A DNA stretch of 64,000 nucleotides from Acinetobacter wuhouensis (GCF_001696605.3 NZ_CP031716.1:3224001-3288000), one strand, 5' to 3'. Counted from the first letter of the stretch, positions 9,343-20,631 are shown. The notes: generated by a model from the sequence alone, not told the origin. Made by a program: numbers and translations.

Positions 9343-10563
9343 TTATTCATGAATTTCAGTTATCGGGATCATCTTGCGCATCATTTGAAATACGATATAA
9401 GCGATACCAAAACTCCAAACAAAGTTGATCAAAACGCCAACCCCTTGCTCCCATAAGGTTGCTCTATTCATCAGCCCCACGACTGAATCATTGAATAAAG
9501 ATACAGCAAGTGTTCCCCAAATTCCGCAGAAACCATGTACCACTATCACCTCTCGGACATGTTTTGAATCAATCCAACGTGTTAATAAATGTGGAGTTTG
9601 TATGGTCAAAAATCCAGCAACCATCCCAATAATCAATGCAGATGAAATCTGAACAAAGCCACAACTTGCTGTGATTGCAACCAGTCCACCTAAGGCAGAT
9701 TTAATTAAATCTGCCCAAGAACTCTTTTTACGATAAAAGATAAGAGATAATATAAATGAAGCGAATATTGCTCCGAGTAGAGCTGAAAATGCATTAAATA
9801 CAATATTACTAATCTCAATATGAATTGAAGTAATATAAATGACGTTTAGACCAGACCAAGCCAGCCATAATATAAAACCAGCCAATGCAAATGCTAAAAT
9901 TTTATAATCTTCAAAAATTATATCTTGTTTATGTAGCTCTATTTTTCGCTGTGACTTAAAAATTAGATACCCTGCTAGAACAATCCATGCTGCCATAGAA
10001 TGCACAACTGTAGATCCTGCAAAATCAATAAAACCAAGTTTTTGCAGCCAACCACCACCCAAAACCAAATTCCCCCAAGACCAACTTCCAAAGAAAGGAA
10101 AAATGATTGCGGAAATAATAAAACTCATGATTGCGTAAACAGAAATAGGTGCAGTATTCGGAATAATACGCCCAACGATTGTGGTAATGGTGGTCGCCAT
10201 TAAGGTATAAAAAAAGACTAAATTCCAATGCCAGCCATGCATGTTATGACTTATTTGCTTAAGGTTTTCAAACCACCCCAACTCAGCAATGATAAAACAG
10301 AAAAGACCAAAGCATGCTGTACCGAGAATTGCAAAAATATAATTAATCAATAAACAAATAATGCTTTTTGCATTATTTTCATAACCGCCTTCAGCAACAG
10401 CAAAACCAGCCTGCATTAATATGACAAAAACACCACCTAGAAATAATAATTTATAATCTGTTAATAGATTAAAAGCATGAATATCACTTTCTAAATTTGA
10501 GGCAAAGCAAGCTGGCGTCAGTATGATTAAAATTAAACTGAGCAAGAATTTTAATCGAGCCAT
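9343..10563 (-). CDS. Ammonium transporter, Amt/Rh family
   Basis: Polytopic inner-membrane ammonium channel of 406 residues with an N-terminal signal-like segment (about 1-20, ending near CFAS) and about eleven membrane segments. The twin-histidine pore is visible: first His in FAGSTVVHSMAAW, second in VIVVHGFCGIWGT. FVILMQAGFAVAEGG matches the Amt N-terminal signature. No glnK/PII gene is next to it, so coupling to nitrogen control cannot be read from context. I chose the ATG at 10563, which has GGGGCGG 6 bases upstream; a TTG at 10578 would overlap that site. Confidence 0.88.
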   Translation of the reverse strand: MARLKFLLSLILIILTPACFASNLESDIHAFNLLTDYKLLFLGGVFVILMQAGFAVAEGGYENNAKSIICLLINYIFAILGTACFGLFCFIIAELGWFENLKQISHNMHGWHWNLVFFYTLMATTITTIVGRIIPNTAPISVYAIMSFIISAIIFPFFGSWSWGNLVLGGGWLQKLGFIDFAGSTVVHSMAAWIVLAGYLIFKSQRKIELHKQDIIFEDYKILAFALAGFILWLAWSGLNVIYITSIHIEISNIVFNAFSALLGAIFASFILSLIFYRKKSSWADLIKSALGGLVAITASCGFVQISSALIIGMVAGFLTIQTPHLLTRWIDSKHVREVIVVHGFCGIWGTLAVSLFNDSVVGLMNRATLWEQGVGVLINFVWSFGIAYIVFQMMRKMIPITEIHE

Positions 10564-10830
10564 ATAAAACCGCCCCAAAATTTTTAATTATTTTTTAGCA
10601 AAACTTGCGTAACAATAATGAATAATTTTGAACTTGAATAATAACAATATCGCAATTATAGACATTTTTGAGTAAAAATACACACTTACATTTTATAGTC
10701 TATATCATGAACTATTGTTCTGATTAATTTCAATCACTTGGATTTTCAGCATGTCCTAATGCCAAAATATTTTTTAAACAAATAGTCAATTTTAAACTGG
10801 TAAATTAACAATAGAGAGCTTCACACTCAG

Positions 10831-11475
10831 TCAATGTTGAATAATCTGAATCCGTGGAAAAGCAAAACCTTTACACGAAAGTTCAGAACGCCATGCAACT
10901 GTCAACATCACATCTGATAACTGGAAATTTTGATACGCAAAACTGCCCAACAGTGCATGTGTCGAAATTCCACCATCATTCACTTCATGCACTTTGGTAT
11001 TCAGCTCATTTAAACTTAGTCGAATTCCCAAGCCTGAAGCCTTTAAAATCGCTTCTTTGGTCGTCCAAACTTTAAACCAAAATGCGGAATCAAATCCTAA
11101 ATCCTCCCAACTTGCATACTCTTCAGGATGAAAAGCATGTTTTGCTAAAGCATCAAAACGGACTTTTCGGTTCAAATCTTCTACATCCACACCTAAGTCA
11201 GGTATATTTTGACTACTCACCAAAGCATAATGTTGCTGACTATGCGAATGATTCAGGTAAAACTTTGGATAATCAATTAAATAAGGCTTTCCAAATTCAG
11301 TTTTATCAAACGAGTCATTATGAATATCAGTTACAAGATAGTTGGATAATAGTTGATTACGATATTGATAAATAGCGCTTTTCAACTCTTGGATCTGACT
11401 CTTTCGATCACGAGTTTGAAAATTTGGAATAATATTCTGAATAGAATTTAGATCTAATTGAATCGTACGAGTCAC
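10831..11475 (-). CDS. 4'-phosphopantetheinyl transferase, Sfp type
   Basis: Transfers the phosphopantetheine arm of CoA to carrier-protein domains of polyketide, peptide or siderophore synthases. Sfp-family motifs are present: LGVDVEDLNRKV (Mg-binding Asp/Glu) and FWFKVWTTKEAILKASGLG (the W-x-x-KEA-x-x-K signature). At 214 residues it is near the Sfp length. The GTG at 11475 has AGGGA 8 bases upstream; the longer frame reaching 11529 would run through the der terminator, so I rejected it. No synthase cluster is nearby, so its carrier-protein partner lies elsewhere. Confidence 0.84.
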   Translation of the reverse strand: MTRTIQLDLNSIQNIIPNFQTRDRKSQIQELKSAIYQYRNQLLSNYLVTDIHNDSFDKTEFGKPYLIDYPKFYLNHSHSQQHYALVSSQNIPDLGVDVEDLNRKVRFDALAKHAFHPEEYASWEDLGFDSAFWFKVWTTKEAILKASGLGIRLSLNELNTKVHEVNDGGISTHALLGSFAYQNFQLSDVMLTVAWRSELSCKGFAFPRIQIIQH

Positions 11476-11510
11476 AAAACATCCCTGCTGTTTTTTGAAT
11501 ATCTTAAAAC

Positions 11511-11539
11511 AAAAAAACCCAAAGATCACTTTGGGTTTT
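11511..11539 (-). terminator. Terminator downstream of der
   Basis: AACCCAAAG stem, ATCA loop, CTTTGGGTT, followed on the minus strand by seven T. It sits 20 bp after the der stop codon. Confidence 0.85.
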
Positions 11540-11558
11540 CATTTCTTCATATCTGAAA

Positions 11559-12968
11559 TTAACGTTTAAATTTCTTTTCAGCTTTCTTAAACTTCTGAAT
11601 ATAACGACGTTTACGTGCAGCAGTACGCTCATCCATTTGTGACTTGCGCCCTTCAAATGGGTTTTCAGAGGTTTTAAAGTCAATTCGTACTGGCGTTCCT
11701 TCAAGTTTATACACTTTACGGAATACGTTTTCTAAGTAACGACGATAATCCGCAGGCGTTTTATCTACTTTATTACCATGTACAACGATCGTCGGTGGGT
11801 TTTGTCCGCCCATGTGCGCATAACGCATTTTGATACGTTTACCACTAATCATCGGTGGTTGATGCGCTTCTGTTGCATCATTCAAAATCTGCGTCAATTT
11901 TGCAGGTGAAACTTTCAAATGCGATGAATCATAAGCACGGTGAATCGTAGGGTACATATCTCCCACGCCTGTACCATGCAAAGCCGAAATTAAATGCACT
12001 TTCGCCCAAGGGATAAAGTCAAAACGACGATCCACATCCAATTTACATTGTTTGCGATCGTATTCTGTCATGTTGTCCCATTTATTAATGGCGATCACCA
12101 TGGCACGACCTGCTTCAAGCGCATAGCCAATTAAATGTAAATCTTGTTCAACAACACCTTCACGCGCATCTAAAACCACAACAATCACGTGTGCATCTTT
12201 GATTGCTTGTAAAGTTTTTACGATTGAGAATTTCTCAATCATTTCATCTACTTTACCTTTACGACGCACACCTGCAGTATCGATCAATGTGTATTGACGA
12301 CCATCACGCTCATAAGGAATATAAATCGAGTCACGTGTTGTACCAGGTTGGTCAAATGCAACTACACGGTCTTCACCTAACAGGCGGTTAACCAATGTTG
12401 ATTTACCCACGTTTGGACGACCAATAATCGCTAAACGTAAGCCTGTGGCTTTATCATGCTCTGCTTCATCTTCGTCTTCTGGAACATCTGTCAACACTTC
12501 TTCAAGCATTTGCTGCACGCCACGACCATGACTTGCTGCAACTTGCAGGGGTTCACCCATACCCAACTTGTAGAACTCAACCAAAGCTGCTTCAGCGTGT
12601 ACACCGTCAACTTTGTTGGCAACCAAATAAACTTTTTTACCTAATGTACGCAATTCACGAGCAATCTGCTCATCTGAAGCAAGCAAACCTGCACGTGCAT
12701 CTACTACAAATACAATAATATCTGCTTCATTGATGGCAGTTTTAGACTGTTCTGCCATATATGAATCAATACCACCTTCACTCTCGCCGATACCCCCAGT
12801 ATCGACAACAATGAATGATTTATTTTCATATTTAGCATCGCCATATTTACGGTCACGGGTTAGACCTGCAAAGTCAGCAACGAGGGCATCACGGCTCTTG
12901 GTAATCTGGTTAAATAACGTTGATTTGCCGACGTTTGGACGACCAATGAGCGCAATTACGGGTTTCAT
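11559..12968 (-). CDS. der: Ribosome biogenesis GTPase Der (EngA)
   Basis: Essential double GTPase that helps 50S subunit maturation. The first G domain opens at residue 8 ([12 protein letters not shown]) with DTGGIGE as G3 and NKVD as G4. The second G domain has [21 protein letters not shown] and NKWD. A C-terminal KH-like domain follows (about 360-440) and then a basic tail of the form KKAEKKFKR. The ATG at 12968 has AAAGG 7 bases upstream and gives 469 residues; longer in-frame starts add nothing conserved. It sits after bamB, as in most gammaproteobacteria, but a terminator separates the two. Confidence 0.96.
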   Translation of the reverse strand: MKPVIALIGRPNVGKSTLFNQITKSRDALVADFAGLTRDRKYGDAKYENKSFIVVDTGGIGESEGGIDSYMAEQSKTAINEADIIVFVVDARAGLLASDEQIARELRTLGKKVYLVANKVDGVHAEAALVEFYKLGMGEPLQVAASHGRGVQQMLEEVLTDVPEDEDEAEHDKATGLRLAIIGRPNVGKSTLVNRLLGEDRVVAFDQPGTTRDSIYIPYERDGRQYTLIDTAGVRRKGKVDEMIEKFSIVKTLQAIKDAHVIVVVLDAREGVVEQDLHLIGYALEAGRAMVIAINKWDNMTEYDRKQCKLDVDRRFDFIPWAKVHLISALHGTGVGDMYPTIHRAYDSSHLKVSPAKLTQILNDATEAHQPPMISGKRIKMRYAHMGGQNPPTIVVHGNKVDKTPADYRRYLENVFRKVYKLEGTPVRIDFKTSENPFEGRKSQMDERTAARKRRYIQKFKKAEKKFKR

Positions 12969-13051
12969 AAAATAACCTTTATTCAAGATCAGCCAGTTTG
13001 ACTGGTCTGAACATCAGAAACATATCGGAAGAAAAAAGTAGGAAAAACCTA

Positions 13052-13090
13052 AAATAAAAACACGGGGCATTGATTTGCAATCACCCCGTG
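13052..13090 (-). terminator. Terminator between bamB and der
   Basis: CACGGGG/CCCCGTG stem with an inner ATTG/CAAT extension, followed on the minus strand by a T-rich run. It lies 81 bp after the bamB stop, so der probably has its own promoter or relies on read-through. Confidence 0.82.
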
Positions 13091-13170
13091 CATGAAATTC
13101 ATACGGATTTCTCTATTTTAACATAAGACTAAAAAAATAGAGAATCCTAATCGTACTTGTTAATGATGCA

Positions 13171-14319
13171 TTAACGATTTTGCCAAATACTTAAAGCACC
13201 TTTACGTGTAGAGACAAAGAGTTGGTTATCCACCACTCTTAATGTACGGACTTCGCCAGAAGTCTTGGTACGCCCTAAAGTTGCACCTGAATTCAGGTCA
13301 ACTTGATGTAAGTAACCATCTAAATCACCCACTACTAAATTTGGACCCAATGCAACAACATTACTTAAATTACGATTAAGAAGTTGTTCATTTTTCCAAA
13401 GCTCATTTCCAGTAATTAAATCATAAGCCACTATTTTGCCATCAGTTTGTGACACGATGACTTTTCCATCTACAACTTCAGGACGATTCAAACTGCTTGA
13501 ATTTTCGCTCCAAAGAACACTTTGCGATGCTAAATCAAGAACAGTGACTTGCCCTTGAAAACTCGTAGTCACCACATATTGCCCAGATACCACTGGTTCA
13601 GCATCAACATCAATCAAGCGTTGAATATCTGATCGACCTTCAGACACTGCAACCCGACGCTGTAAGCGCGGAACACCAGCAATACTATCAATTGCAAATA
13701 AATAACCTGTTGATGTTCCAATCAACACAGTACGCTCATCTAAACGCACTGGTGTAGCCTGACCACGAAGGCTAAATGAAGCATTTGGTAATTTATAGGT
13801 CCACGCTTGCTGTCCAGATTCTACATCAAGCGCATAAACTGTACCGTCGTTGGCAACCACAATGACACGACCAGATTGAATCAGTGCCGAGCTAATGATT
13901 GCCCCAGACAGTTGCGCTGACCATTTCTTTTCGCCAGTGCTTTGATCTAAGGCAAATAATTGACCTTTTTGATTTCCTACAATCACCAGACCATCAGCAG
14001 CTTCTACGCCTGAACTTAGACCTTGCTTAGTCACTTTAGTTTCCCAAAGACGTTGCTTCCCTTTATAAGCAGCAACTTCACCTTTTGGATCTAGTGCAAA
14101 CACCACACCATTGTCTGAATCCAAACGTATACGTAAAGCATCTTCACTATTCGTTGCAGAAACATTGGTTGAAAAAACTTGTACCAAACTTGATGCTTGC
14201 GCAACTTTAGGTAGTGGATTTGGCTTAACTTTAACTTCTTTAGTTTTATTGCTCGAACAACCGACTAATGCGATTGATAAAATTGCCAAAGCAAACGGTA
14301 TTTTAAAATTTCTATCCAT
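13171..14319 (-). CDS. bamB: Outer membrane protein assembly factor BamB
   Basis: Lipoprotein subunit of the BAM complex, which folds beta-barrel proteins into the outer membrane. A signal peptide ends in the lipobox LVGC (Cys 21). An eight-bladed beta-propeller follows, built from PQQ-like repeats such as GLVIVGNQKGQLFALD, GRVIVVANDGTVYALD and KVIVSQTDGKIVAYD. At 382 residues it has the normal length. Its start codon abuts the yfgM stop codon, a sign of translational coupling within the rlmN-to-bamB operon. Confidence 0.95.
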   Translation of the reverse strand: MDRNFKIPFALAILSIALVGCSSNKTKEVKVKPNPLPKVAQASSLVQVFSTNVSATNSEDALRIRLDSDNGVVFALDPKGEVAAYKGKQRLWETKVTKQGLSSGVEAADGLVIVGNQKGQLFALDQSTGEKKWSAQLSGAIISSALIQSGRVIVVANDGTVYALDVESGQQAWTYKLPNASFSLRGQATPVRLDERTVLIGTSTGYLFAIDSIAGVPRLQRRVAVSEGRSDIQRLIDVDAEPVVSGQYVVTTSFQGQVTVLDLASQSVLWSENSSSLNRPEVVDGKVIVSQTDGKIVAYDLITGNELWKNEQLLNRNLSNVVALGPNLVVGDLDGYLHQVDLNSGATLGRTKTSGEVRTLRVVDNQLFVSTRKGALSIWQNR

Positions 14320-15062
14320 TAAGACTTATCCACTCGTGCTTGCATTGCTGGATGTTCAGTCACAGACTCATCCGATTGCGTTTGTAAAATTGGGCGTTCA
14401 AGATCAGGATCTTCTACTAATACACCAACACTTTCGAGTTTAATTTGTAAAATTTGGCGCTCTTGTTTACGCTCAAGAACTGAGTTCCATGCCGCTTGAT
14501 ATGCTTTTTTTGCGTTTTCAATATCATTTTTTGCAACATAAATATCACCTTTCAACTCTTCAGATGTCGCTTTAAAAGCAGCTTCATCCACAGTAGATAA
14601 GGTTTTCAAGGCTTCATCATATTTTTTCTGCGCTAATTGTGCATCTGCCAGCTTAAGCTTTACAACTTGTAACAGACCCGCATCTTTTAGCTTAGAATTT
14701 TCGACTTTTTTGAGTTCACGTTCAGCTAAGGCATAATCATTTTTGTCATAAGCTAATTTCGCCATGACGATTTGTGCTTGAATCGCTTGTACAGAATCAG
14801 GATTCTCTTTCACCATTTTGTCCGCAGAAGCAACCAAAGCTGCAGTGATTTTTGCATCACCATTTGCAGCTTTTTCATCATCCATCAATTGCTGAACTTT
14901 AGCCGTTGCATTTTGATTTTCTGCTAAAGTTTTCTTTTGCCAATATTGCCACCCGAAAAAGGCAATCAATGCAATGAGCACACCAGTGACCATTGCTGAG
15001 CCATATTTCTGTAAAAATGACTTCATACTATCAAGTTGCTCTTGATCAGTCATTGCGCTCAT
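14319..15062 (-). CDS. yfgM: YfgM family tetratricopeptide membrane protein
   Basis: Inner-membrane protein with an N-terminal cytosolic stub, one membrane segment (about 21-41, SAMVTGVLIALIAFFGWQYW) and a periplasmic TPR domain rich in Ala and Lys. In E. coli YfgM works with the PpiD chaperone at the Sec translocon. At 247 residues it is slightly longer than E. coli YfgM. The gene lies between hisS and bamB, which is the conserved position and the main support for the name. Confidence 0.88.
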   Translation of the reverse strand: MSAMTDQEQLDSMKSFLQKYGSAMVTGVLIALIAFFGWQYWQKKTLAENQNATAKVQQLMDDEKAANGDAKITAALVASADKMVKENPDSVQAIQAQIVMAKLAYDKNDYALAERELKKVENSKLKDAGLLQVVKLKLADAQLAQKKYDEALKTLSTVDEAAFKATSEELKGDIYVAKNDIENAKKAYQAAWNSVLERKQERQILQIKLESVGVLVEDPDLERPILQTQSDESVTEHPAMQARVDKS

Positions 15063-15116
15063 TTGATTCCCCTTTTCCTTATGTTTTAGGGTTTAAATTA
15101 TGGTTTTGATTGGTCG

Positions 15117-16412
15117 TTACTTCGTTGAAAATTGCTCAGTGAAGAAACCAACAATATCATCAATTGAAACTTCATGTTGCTCCGCTGTCGCAAGTTCTTT
15201 CACCAAAACTTGTTTTGCCTCAGCTTCACGCTCACCAAAGATTAAAGCATAGACCGCACCCGACTGATCTGCTTTCTTCATTTGGCTCTTCATCGAACCT
15301 TGTGAACCCGTTTTCAAACGAATGCTACTATTTGCAGATTCTAGTTGATCACGGATTTGTTCAGCCAATACCAAAGCCTGACCTTGCGTTACAGGATCTG
15401 AAACCAAGAATAGCTCACACTCACGAACAGGCGTATTGTCTTCAACTTGCTCAAGCAACAACAATAAACGCTCCATACCCATTGCAAAACCGACAGCAGG
15501 TACAGATTGATCAGGCTTGCCTTTGAGCTGACCAACTAAACCATCATAACGTCCACCCGCACACACTGTTCCTTGCGAACCTAAATGTGTGGTTGTCCAT
15601 TCAAAAACAGTTTTGTTGTAATAATCTAAGCCACGAACCAATTTTTGATTAATGACAAAAGTAATACCCGCATCTGTTAAATACTGCTTCAACTGCTCAA
15701 AATGTTGCAGGGTTTCTTCACTCATAAAGTCAAGCAGTTTGGGAGCATTTTCTAAAATTTGCTGTGTTTTAGCATCTTTAGAATCAAGAATTCGCAAAGG
15801 ATTCGTAGTTAAACGACGCTGTGAATCTTCATCCAAATCCGCTTTATGATCATTTAAAAATTCAACCAAAGCAGCACGATATTCAGCACGTTCATCAGAC
15901 TCACCTAAAGTATTTAACTCAAGTTGAACTTTATCTGCCACGCCCATGCGTTTCCATAAACGCGCAGTCAGAAGAATCACTTCCGCATCCTGATCAGGTG
16001 TCGCAACACCAAAGGTTTCCACACCAAATTGGTGGAACTGACGATAACGACCTTTTTGCGGTTTTTCGTAACGGAACATTGGCCCAACATACCAAACACG
16101 CGGGTTTGCACCACGAAGTAAGTTATGTTCAAGCATCGCACGTACACAACCTGCTGTTCCTTCAGGACGCAAAGTCAAAGACTCAGGTGGATTACCTTTG
16201 TCCAAGAACGTATACATTTCTTTTTCAACAATATCTGTCGCATCACCAATTGAGCGTTTAAACAAATGAGTTTGTTCAACAATCGGAAGACGAATTTGTT
16301 GATAACCATAAGCATCCATTAACGATGCTAAATGTTGCTCTAGACGTCTCCATGCAGCTGTTTGTGATGGAAGAACGTCATTAAAACCTTTAATTGCGAC
16401 AATTGAACTCAT
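15117..16412 (-). CDS. hisS: Histidyl-tRNA synthetase
   Basis: Class II aminoacyl-tRNA synthetase of 431 residues. Motif 2 is seen as [20 protein letters not shown], the histidine A region as [15 protein letters not shown], and motif 3 near [17 protein letters not shown]. The C-terminal anticodon-binding domain starts around residue 330. It lies 3 bp after ispG in the same operon. Confidence 0.97.
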   Translation of the reverse strand: MSSIVAIKGFNDVLPSQTAAWRRLEQHLASLMDAYGYQQIRLPIVEQTHLFKRSIGDATDIVEKEMYTFLDKGNPPESLTLRPEGTAGCVRAMLEHNLLRGANPRVWYVGPMFRYEKPQKGRYRQFHQFGVETFGVATPDQDAEVILLTARLWKRMGVADKVQLELNTLGESDERAEYRAALVEFLNDHKADLDEDSQRRLTTNPLRILDSKDAKTQQILENAPKLLDFMSEETLQHFEQLKQYLTDAGITFVINQKLVRGLDYYNKTVFEWTTTHLGSQGTVCAGGRYDGLVGQLKGKPDQSVPAVGFAMGMERLLLLLEQVEDNTPVRECELFLVSDPVTQGQALVLAEQIRDQLESANSSIRLKTGSQGSMKSQMKKADQSGAVYALIFGEREAEAKQVLVKELATAEQHEVSIDDIVGFFTEQFSTK

Positions 16413-16415
16413 GAA

Positions 16416-17534
16416 CTACTCAGAACTTGTACGTATAATCTCTTTAGCTTTTGCTTCTTCGTGTGCTTTCACACGTTGACGAACCATAGTTTCGATTTCA
16501 TCAACTAACTGATCGGTATCGATTAAATGACTCTTTTCGCCATTACGATACACCAGTGAACGCGGGCTTGCACCTACCACACCAATATCAGCCTCTTTGG
16601 CTTCACCTGGACCATTCACTTTACAGCCAATAACCGATACATCCATCGGTGTACGAACATCTTCTAAACGCTCTTCTAAAGCCTGCATAACTTTGATCAC
16701 GTTAAATTCCTGACGTGAACAACTCGGACAAGCGATAAAATTAATGCCGTTAGAACGAAGACCTAATGATTTTAAAATATCAAAACCAATTTTAATTTCT
16801 TCTTCAGGCTCTGCTGCCAATGAAATACGCATGGTGTCACCAATGCCTTCCATTAACAAACCACCTAAAGCGATCGCAGACTTCACTGAACCAGTACGAT
16901 ATATTCCAGCTTCAGTCACCCCCAAATGCAATGGATTATCAATTTGTGCAGAGAGTAAGCGGTATGCATCCATGGTTAAAAATACATTAGACGCTTTTAC
17001 CGAAACCTTGAACTCATGAAAATCTAAACGATCCAAAATATCAATATGACGCATCGCAGATTCAAGCAAGGCTTGACCTGTAGGCTCACCATATTTCTTT
17101 TGAATGTCTTTTTCCAAAGAACCCGCATTGACACCAATGCGCATCGAAATATCATGATGACGTGCTGCTGCAACCACTTCACGAATTTTGGCTTCAGAAC
17201 CAATATTACCTGGGTTAATACGAAGACAATCTGCCCCCATATCCGCAACTTTCAGCGCGATTTTATAATCGAAATGAATATCTGCAACCAACGGCACTGT
17301 CACGCGCTTACGAATTTCACCAAATGCTTCAGCTGCTTCCATCGTTGGGACAGAAACACGCATGATATCTGCACCAACATCTGCACAACGTTGAATTTGA
17401 GCAACTGTAGCATCAACATCGCATGTTTCAGTATTGGTCATACTTTGGATAGTAATCGGCGCATCACCACCGACATAGACTGAACCAACACGAATTTTAC
17501 GCGTTGGGCGTCGCTTGATTGGATTCTCAATCAT
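16416..17534 (-). CDS. ispG: 4-hydroxy-3-methylbut-2-en-1-yl diphosphate synthase IspG
   Basis: Iron-sulfur enzyme of the MEP isoprenoid pathway; it converts MEcPP to HMBPP using reducing equivalents from flavodoxin or ferredoxin. The N-terminal TIM barrel includes [12 protein letters not shown] and LRINPGNIG. The three cluster ligands are in ACPSCSR (two Cys) and [11 protein letters not shown] (one Cys). At 372 residues it matches the bacterial short form. It sits between rodZ and hisS, as in E. coli. Confidence 0.96.
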   Translation of the reverse strand: MIENPIKRRPTRKIRVGSVYVGGDAPITIQSMTNTETCDVDATVAQIQRCADVGADIMRVSVPTMEAAEAFGEIRKRVTVPLVADIHFDYKIALKVADMGADCLRINPGNIGSEAKIREVVAAARHHDISMRIGVNAGSLEKDIQKKYGEPTGQALLESAMRHIDILDRLDFHEFKVSVKASNVFLTMDAYRLLSAQIDNPLHLGVTEAGIYRTGSVKSAIALGGLLMEGIGDTMRISLAAEPEEEIKIGFDILKSLGLRSNGINFIACPSCSRQEFNVIKVMQALEERLEDVRTPMDVSVIGCKVNGPGEAKEADIGVVGASPRSLVYRNGEKSHLIDTDQLVDEIETMVRQRVKAHEEAKAKEIIRTSSE

Positions 17535-17555
17535 GATTTTATCTACTCTCGTCCA

Positions 17556-18347
17556 TTAACGTGATAAACGGAATTCTGCTTTTCCGTTCACTGTATATGG
17601 AGACAATGAAATCTGTTCATTATTAAGGCTTAATGACACAGCAGTTGCATCATCCAGTCGAATTTGAAATGGCGATTGACCACTAAGATTTAGGGTTGCA
17701 CTTTGACGACCAGTTGCTAACACTTTACCAGTACTATCAATAATATGCACTGAAGTCGGATGGCTAAAATTCAATACCATTTGATCGCCTGAAGTTGCAG
17801 TCGCATTGTTTAAATTCAATACTTCTACTTCTGACTCTTGTGGTTTAGCACCAGTATCATCGCCACTTTTACTTGAAGTGAACTTTTGAATGCCTGCAAT
17901 AATTGCCCAAATAATGGCGATCGCCACGATCGCAATCAAAGCACGTTTTAACCACTTTTTATTACGATCACTGTTTGAACCAGGAAGTTTCCCCATAATT
18001 TTAATGGGTGAATTATTCAAGGCATGGTTCGGCATAAGTCCTGTATCATTTTGATAAATTTCATCAAAACGTTGAATCAATGCAGTTGCATCAACATTCA
18101 AGAACTTCGCATACGAACGATAATAACCTTTGATAAATGTTGCTTCAGGTAAAGACTTATACTCATCTTGCTCTAATGCTTGTAGGGTTTTTACAGGCAT
18201 TTTCAACTCTTTCGCAACATCGGCGATATCTAAAACTTTAGATACACGAATTTGACGCAGGTACTCACCTGGGCGTTGAATATTTCCTAAACCATTAGAT
18301 GCTACGTTTGAACCTGTAGGTTGCTGTGAATTAGGATTTACTTCCAT
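17556..18347 (-). CDS. rodZ: Cytoskeleton-associated protein RodZ
   Basis: Bitopic membrane protein that links MreB to the elongation machinery and helps set rod shape. Residues about 28-95 form the HTH_25 domain (GEYLRQIRVSKVLDIADVA and LEQDEYKSLPEATFIKGYYR). A basic stretch precedes one membrane segment (about 135-155, ALIAIVAIAIIWAIIAGI). The periplasmic C-terminal third is the DUF4115 domain. At 263 residues it is shorter than E. coli RodZ, mostly in the linker. The start overlaps the end of pilW by 10 bp. Confidence 0.92.
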   Translation of the reverse strand: MEVNPNSQQPTGSNVASNGLGNIQRPGEYLRQIRVSKVLDIADVAKELKMPVKTLQALEQDEYKSLPEATFIKGYYRSYAKFLNVDATALIQRFDEIYQNDTGLMPNHALNNSPIKIMGKLPGSNSDRNKKWLKRALIAIVAIAIIWAIIAGIQKFTSSKSGDDTGAKPQESEVEVLNLNNATATSGDQMVLNFSHPTSVHIIDSTGKVLATGRQSATLNLSGQSPFQIRLDDATAVSLSLNNEQISLSPYTVNGKAEFRLSR

Positions 18348-19153
18348 ACGGCCTCAGTACTATTCTGCAATTGCAGATAACGTTGATATTCTTTACTGTC
18401 AGGGAATAATGCACGAAGTTGATTCACCAACACTTGCATTCCCATCTGGTCTTGATTGGCACGTGCAATACGCAATCCAATCCAAAGTGCACGTGCACCT
18501 TGTTTATCCTGACCTACTAAACGAACATATTGCTCATAGAGTTGACGTGCTTGTGCATTTTTTTGCTGCAAATAAAAAATCTCAGATAACTCTACCAAAG
18601 AAATGACTGAATCGCGATTCACTTGCAAGGCTTGTTTGAATGCTTTTTCAGCATTGACCACATCGCCTACCTTCAAATACACGCGACCCAAATTTTCTAA
18701 AGCTTTGTAACGCTGATCATATCCTAATGCAGCACCAGCTATGCTCAACTGTTCGATGGCATCATTATAACGCTCACTAATAAATAAATATGTTCCATAA
18801 TTATTACGAGCTTGTGCATTTTTTGGGTCACTAGAAATTGCACGCTTAAAATAGCCATCTGCTTTTTCCATACTGATTTTACTGCCTTCTTGTTGCAGTA
18901 AAACACCCATCATCATATTGGCAGCTGAATCCCGTGAATCAGTTTCAAGCGCTTGATCTAATGCACGTTTTGCTGCATCCAAATCACCTGAACGGATGTA
19001 TTCTGCAGCAAGTTGGGTACGTACTTTGACGGCTTTCTCTGGATCTTTTTTACTTATTGGACCAGTACTTGTCGTCTGACAACCTTGAATAGCCAATGCG
19101 AATAAACCAATTGTCAACATTACAATTGCTTTTGAATACATCGATTTTTTCAA
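18338..19153 (-). CDS. pilW: Type IV pilus assembly lipoprotein PilW/PilF (TPR)
   Basis: Outer-membrane pilotin-like lipoprotein needed for secretin PilQ assembly in type IV pili. The signal peptide ends in the lipobox AIQGC and is followed by about six TPR repeats (for example GDLDAAKRALDQALETDSRD and NYGTYLFISERYNDAIEQLS). A longer open frame reaches 19303 but overlaps rlmN and has no conserved sequence there. I place the start at TTG 19153, close behind GGGGGCGAG; ATG 19141 is the alternative and leaves the same signal peptide. It is the usual neighbour of rlmN and rodZ. Confidence 0.88.
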   Translation of the reverse strand: MKKSMYSKAIVMLTIGLFALAIQGCQTTSTGPISKKDPEKAVKVRTQLAAEYIRSGDLDAAKRALDQALETDSRDSAANMMMGVLLQQEGSKISMEKADGYFKRAISSDPKNAQARNNYGTYLFISERYNDAIEQLSIAGAALGYDQRYKALENLGRVYLKVGDVVNAEKAFKQALQVNRDSVISLVELSEIFYLQQKNAQARQLYEQYVRLVGQDKQGARALWIGLRIARANQDQMGMQVLVNQLRALFPDSKEYQRYLQLQNSTEAVWK

Positions 19154-19200
19154 AGCTCGCCCCCATTTACATCTAAAATAGATTATGAATACAACAAGTC

Positions 19201-20451
19201 TCAACCTTGCGAACGTATAATTTCTCCACGCTCTGCAACTTTCTTTTTCCATTGTTCCGCACGACGGGTACGATCTGCCACTTGTCCCACCAATTGACCA
19301 CAAGCTGCATCAATATCATCACCACGTGTCTGACGAATCGTACACACAAAACCTGCATCAGACAAAGTTTTTTGGAAAGAAATGATACGATTTCGGCTTG
19401 AACGCCCATATGGTGCGTGCGGAAATGGATTGAATGGAATTAAATTAATTTTACTTGGTAAATTTTTCAATAACTTAATCATTTGCTGTGCATGTTCAGG
19501 TTGATCATTCACACCTTCCAACATCACATACTCAATGGTCACGTGTTTACGCGAGCTCTCATTACCATCTTTGGCAATATAACGCTGACATGCAGCAATC
19601 AATTGCTCTAATGGATATTTTTTATTAATTGGGACAAGTTCATTACGTAGCTCATCATTCGGCGCATGCAATGAAATCGCTAAAGCGACATCAATATCTT
19701 TTGCCAATTGATCAATTTTAGGAACAACCCCTGAAGTTGACAATGTTACACGACGCTTAGACATACCATAAGCAAAATCATCCAGCATGATATTCATTGA
19801 ACTTAATACGGCGTCATAGTTGAGTAATGGTTCCCCCATACCCATCATCACCACATTGGTCACTGAACGTTCACGGTCTGCAACAGGCACTTCTTCCATA
19901 TAAGAATAATTTGCCATCCACAATTGACCAATGATTTCATCAGGCGTTAAATCACGTTGAAAGCCTTGTTTACCGGTTGAGCAGAATGAACAATCGAGCG
20001 CACAACCGACTTGCGAAGAAATACATAAAGTCTTACGCGCACCCGTCTTATCTTCAGCGGGAATTAAAACCGTTTCAACCAAAGAACCCGCGCCATCACC
20101 AACACGGAACACCCATTTACGTGTACCATCTTTGGAATAGTTACGGTGTACTACTTCTGGTGCTTTAATTTCACAAATACGTTCTAATTTTTCACGCAAT
20201 TTTCCAGAAATATTGGTCATTTCCGCAAAATCAGTCACAAAATACTGATGAATCCATTTCATCACCTGTCCCGCGCGGAATTTTTTCTCCCCCATTTCTT
20301 CGAAGAATTTTTCCAATTGCGGACGTGACATGCCAAGTAAATTCACTTTCTGCACATTTTCAGCCTGAATACGTTCAGCCTTTACAGATTTGGATTGTGT
20401 AGGCTGTTGTTCATCTTGATTTGACGATGAAGCGACAACTTCAGAATTCAT
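19201..20451 (-). CDS. rlmN: Dual-specificity RNA methyltransferase RlmN
   Basis: Radical-SAM enzyme that methylates C2 of A2503 in 23S rRNA and A37 of some tRNAs. The CxxxCxxC cluster is in [11 protein letters not shown]. The [12 protein letters not shown] and [11 protein letters not shown] motifs are present, and the catalytic C-terminal Cys is in [18 protein letters not shown]. The first about 30 residues are Ser/Gln-rich and not part of the fold, giving 416 residues against 384 in E. coli. It heads the minus-strand operon that continues with pilW. Confidence 0.95.
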   Translation of the reverse strand: MNSEVVASSSNQDEQQPTQSKSVKAERIQAENVQKVNLLGMSRPQLEKFFEEMGEKKFRAGQVMKWIHQYFVTDFAEMTNISGKLREKLERICEIKAPEVVHRNYSKDGTRKWVFRVGDGAGSLVETVLIPAEDKTGARKTLCISSQVGCALDCSFCSTGKQGFQRDLTPDEIIGQLWMANYSYMEEVPVADRERSVTNVVMMGMGEPLLNYDAVLSSMNIMLDDFAYGMSKRRVTLSTSGVVPKIDQLAKDIDVALAISLHAPNDELRNELVPINKKYPLEQLIAACQRYIAKDGNESSRKHVTIEYVMLEGVNDQPEHAQQMIKLLKNLPSKINLIPFNPFPHAPYGRSSRNRIISFQKTLSDAGFVCTIRQTRGDDIDAACGQLVGQVADRTRRAEQWKKKVAERGEIIRSQG

Positions 20452-20526
20452 GTGATTACTACCTAAAACATATCATGGGATAAAATATATTGATCAATAT
20501 TCGATGGAAATATAGTCAATAAAAAT

Positions 20527-20566
20527 AAAAAAACCAGACAAGCAGTATATCACTTATCTGGTTTCG
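20527..20566 (-). terminator. Terminator downstream of ndk
   Basis: AAACCAGA-AAG stem pairing with CTT-TCTGGTTT around a 10-base loop, followed on the minus strand by a T-rich run. It lies about 65 bp after the ndk stop codon, between ndk and rlmN. Confidence 0.82.
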
Positions 20567-20631
20567 GGTCTGTTATCAATTCATAAATCTAAGATTTAAT
20601 CCTTTTTAGCCTTGACCCTAAATACATCGAA

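Noticed and set aside
11476..11529. N-terminal extension of the phosphopantetheinyl transferase
   Set aside because: It would read through the der terminator, and the GTG at 11475 has a good ribosome-binding site.
19154..19303. N-terminal extension of PilW
   Set aside because: It overlaps the end of rlmN and would bury the lipoprotein signal peptide inside the protein.
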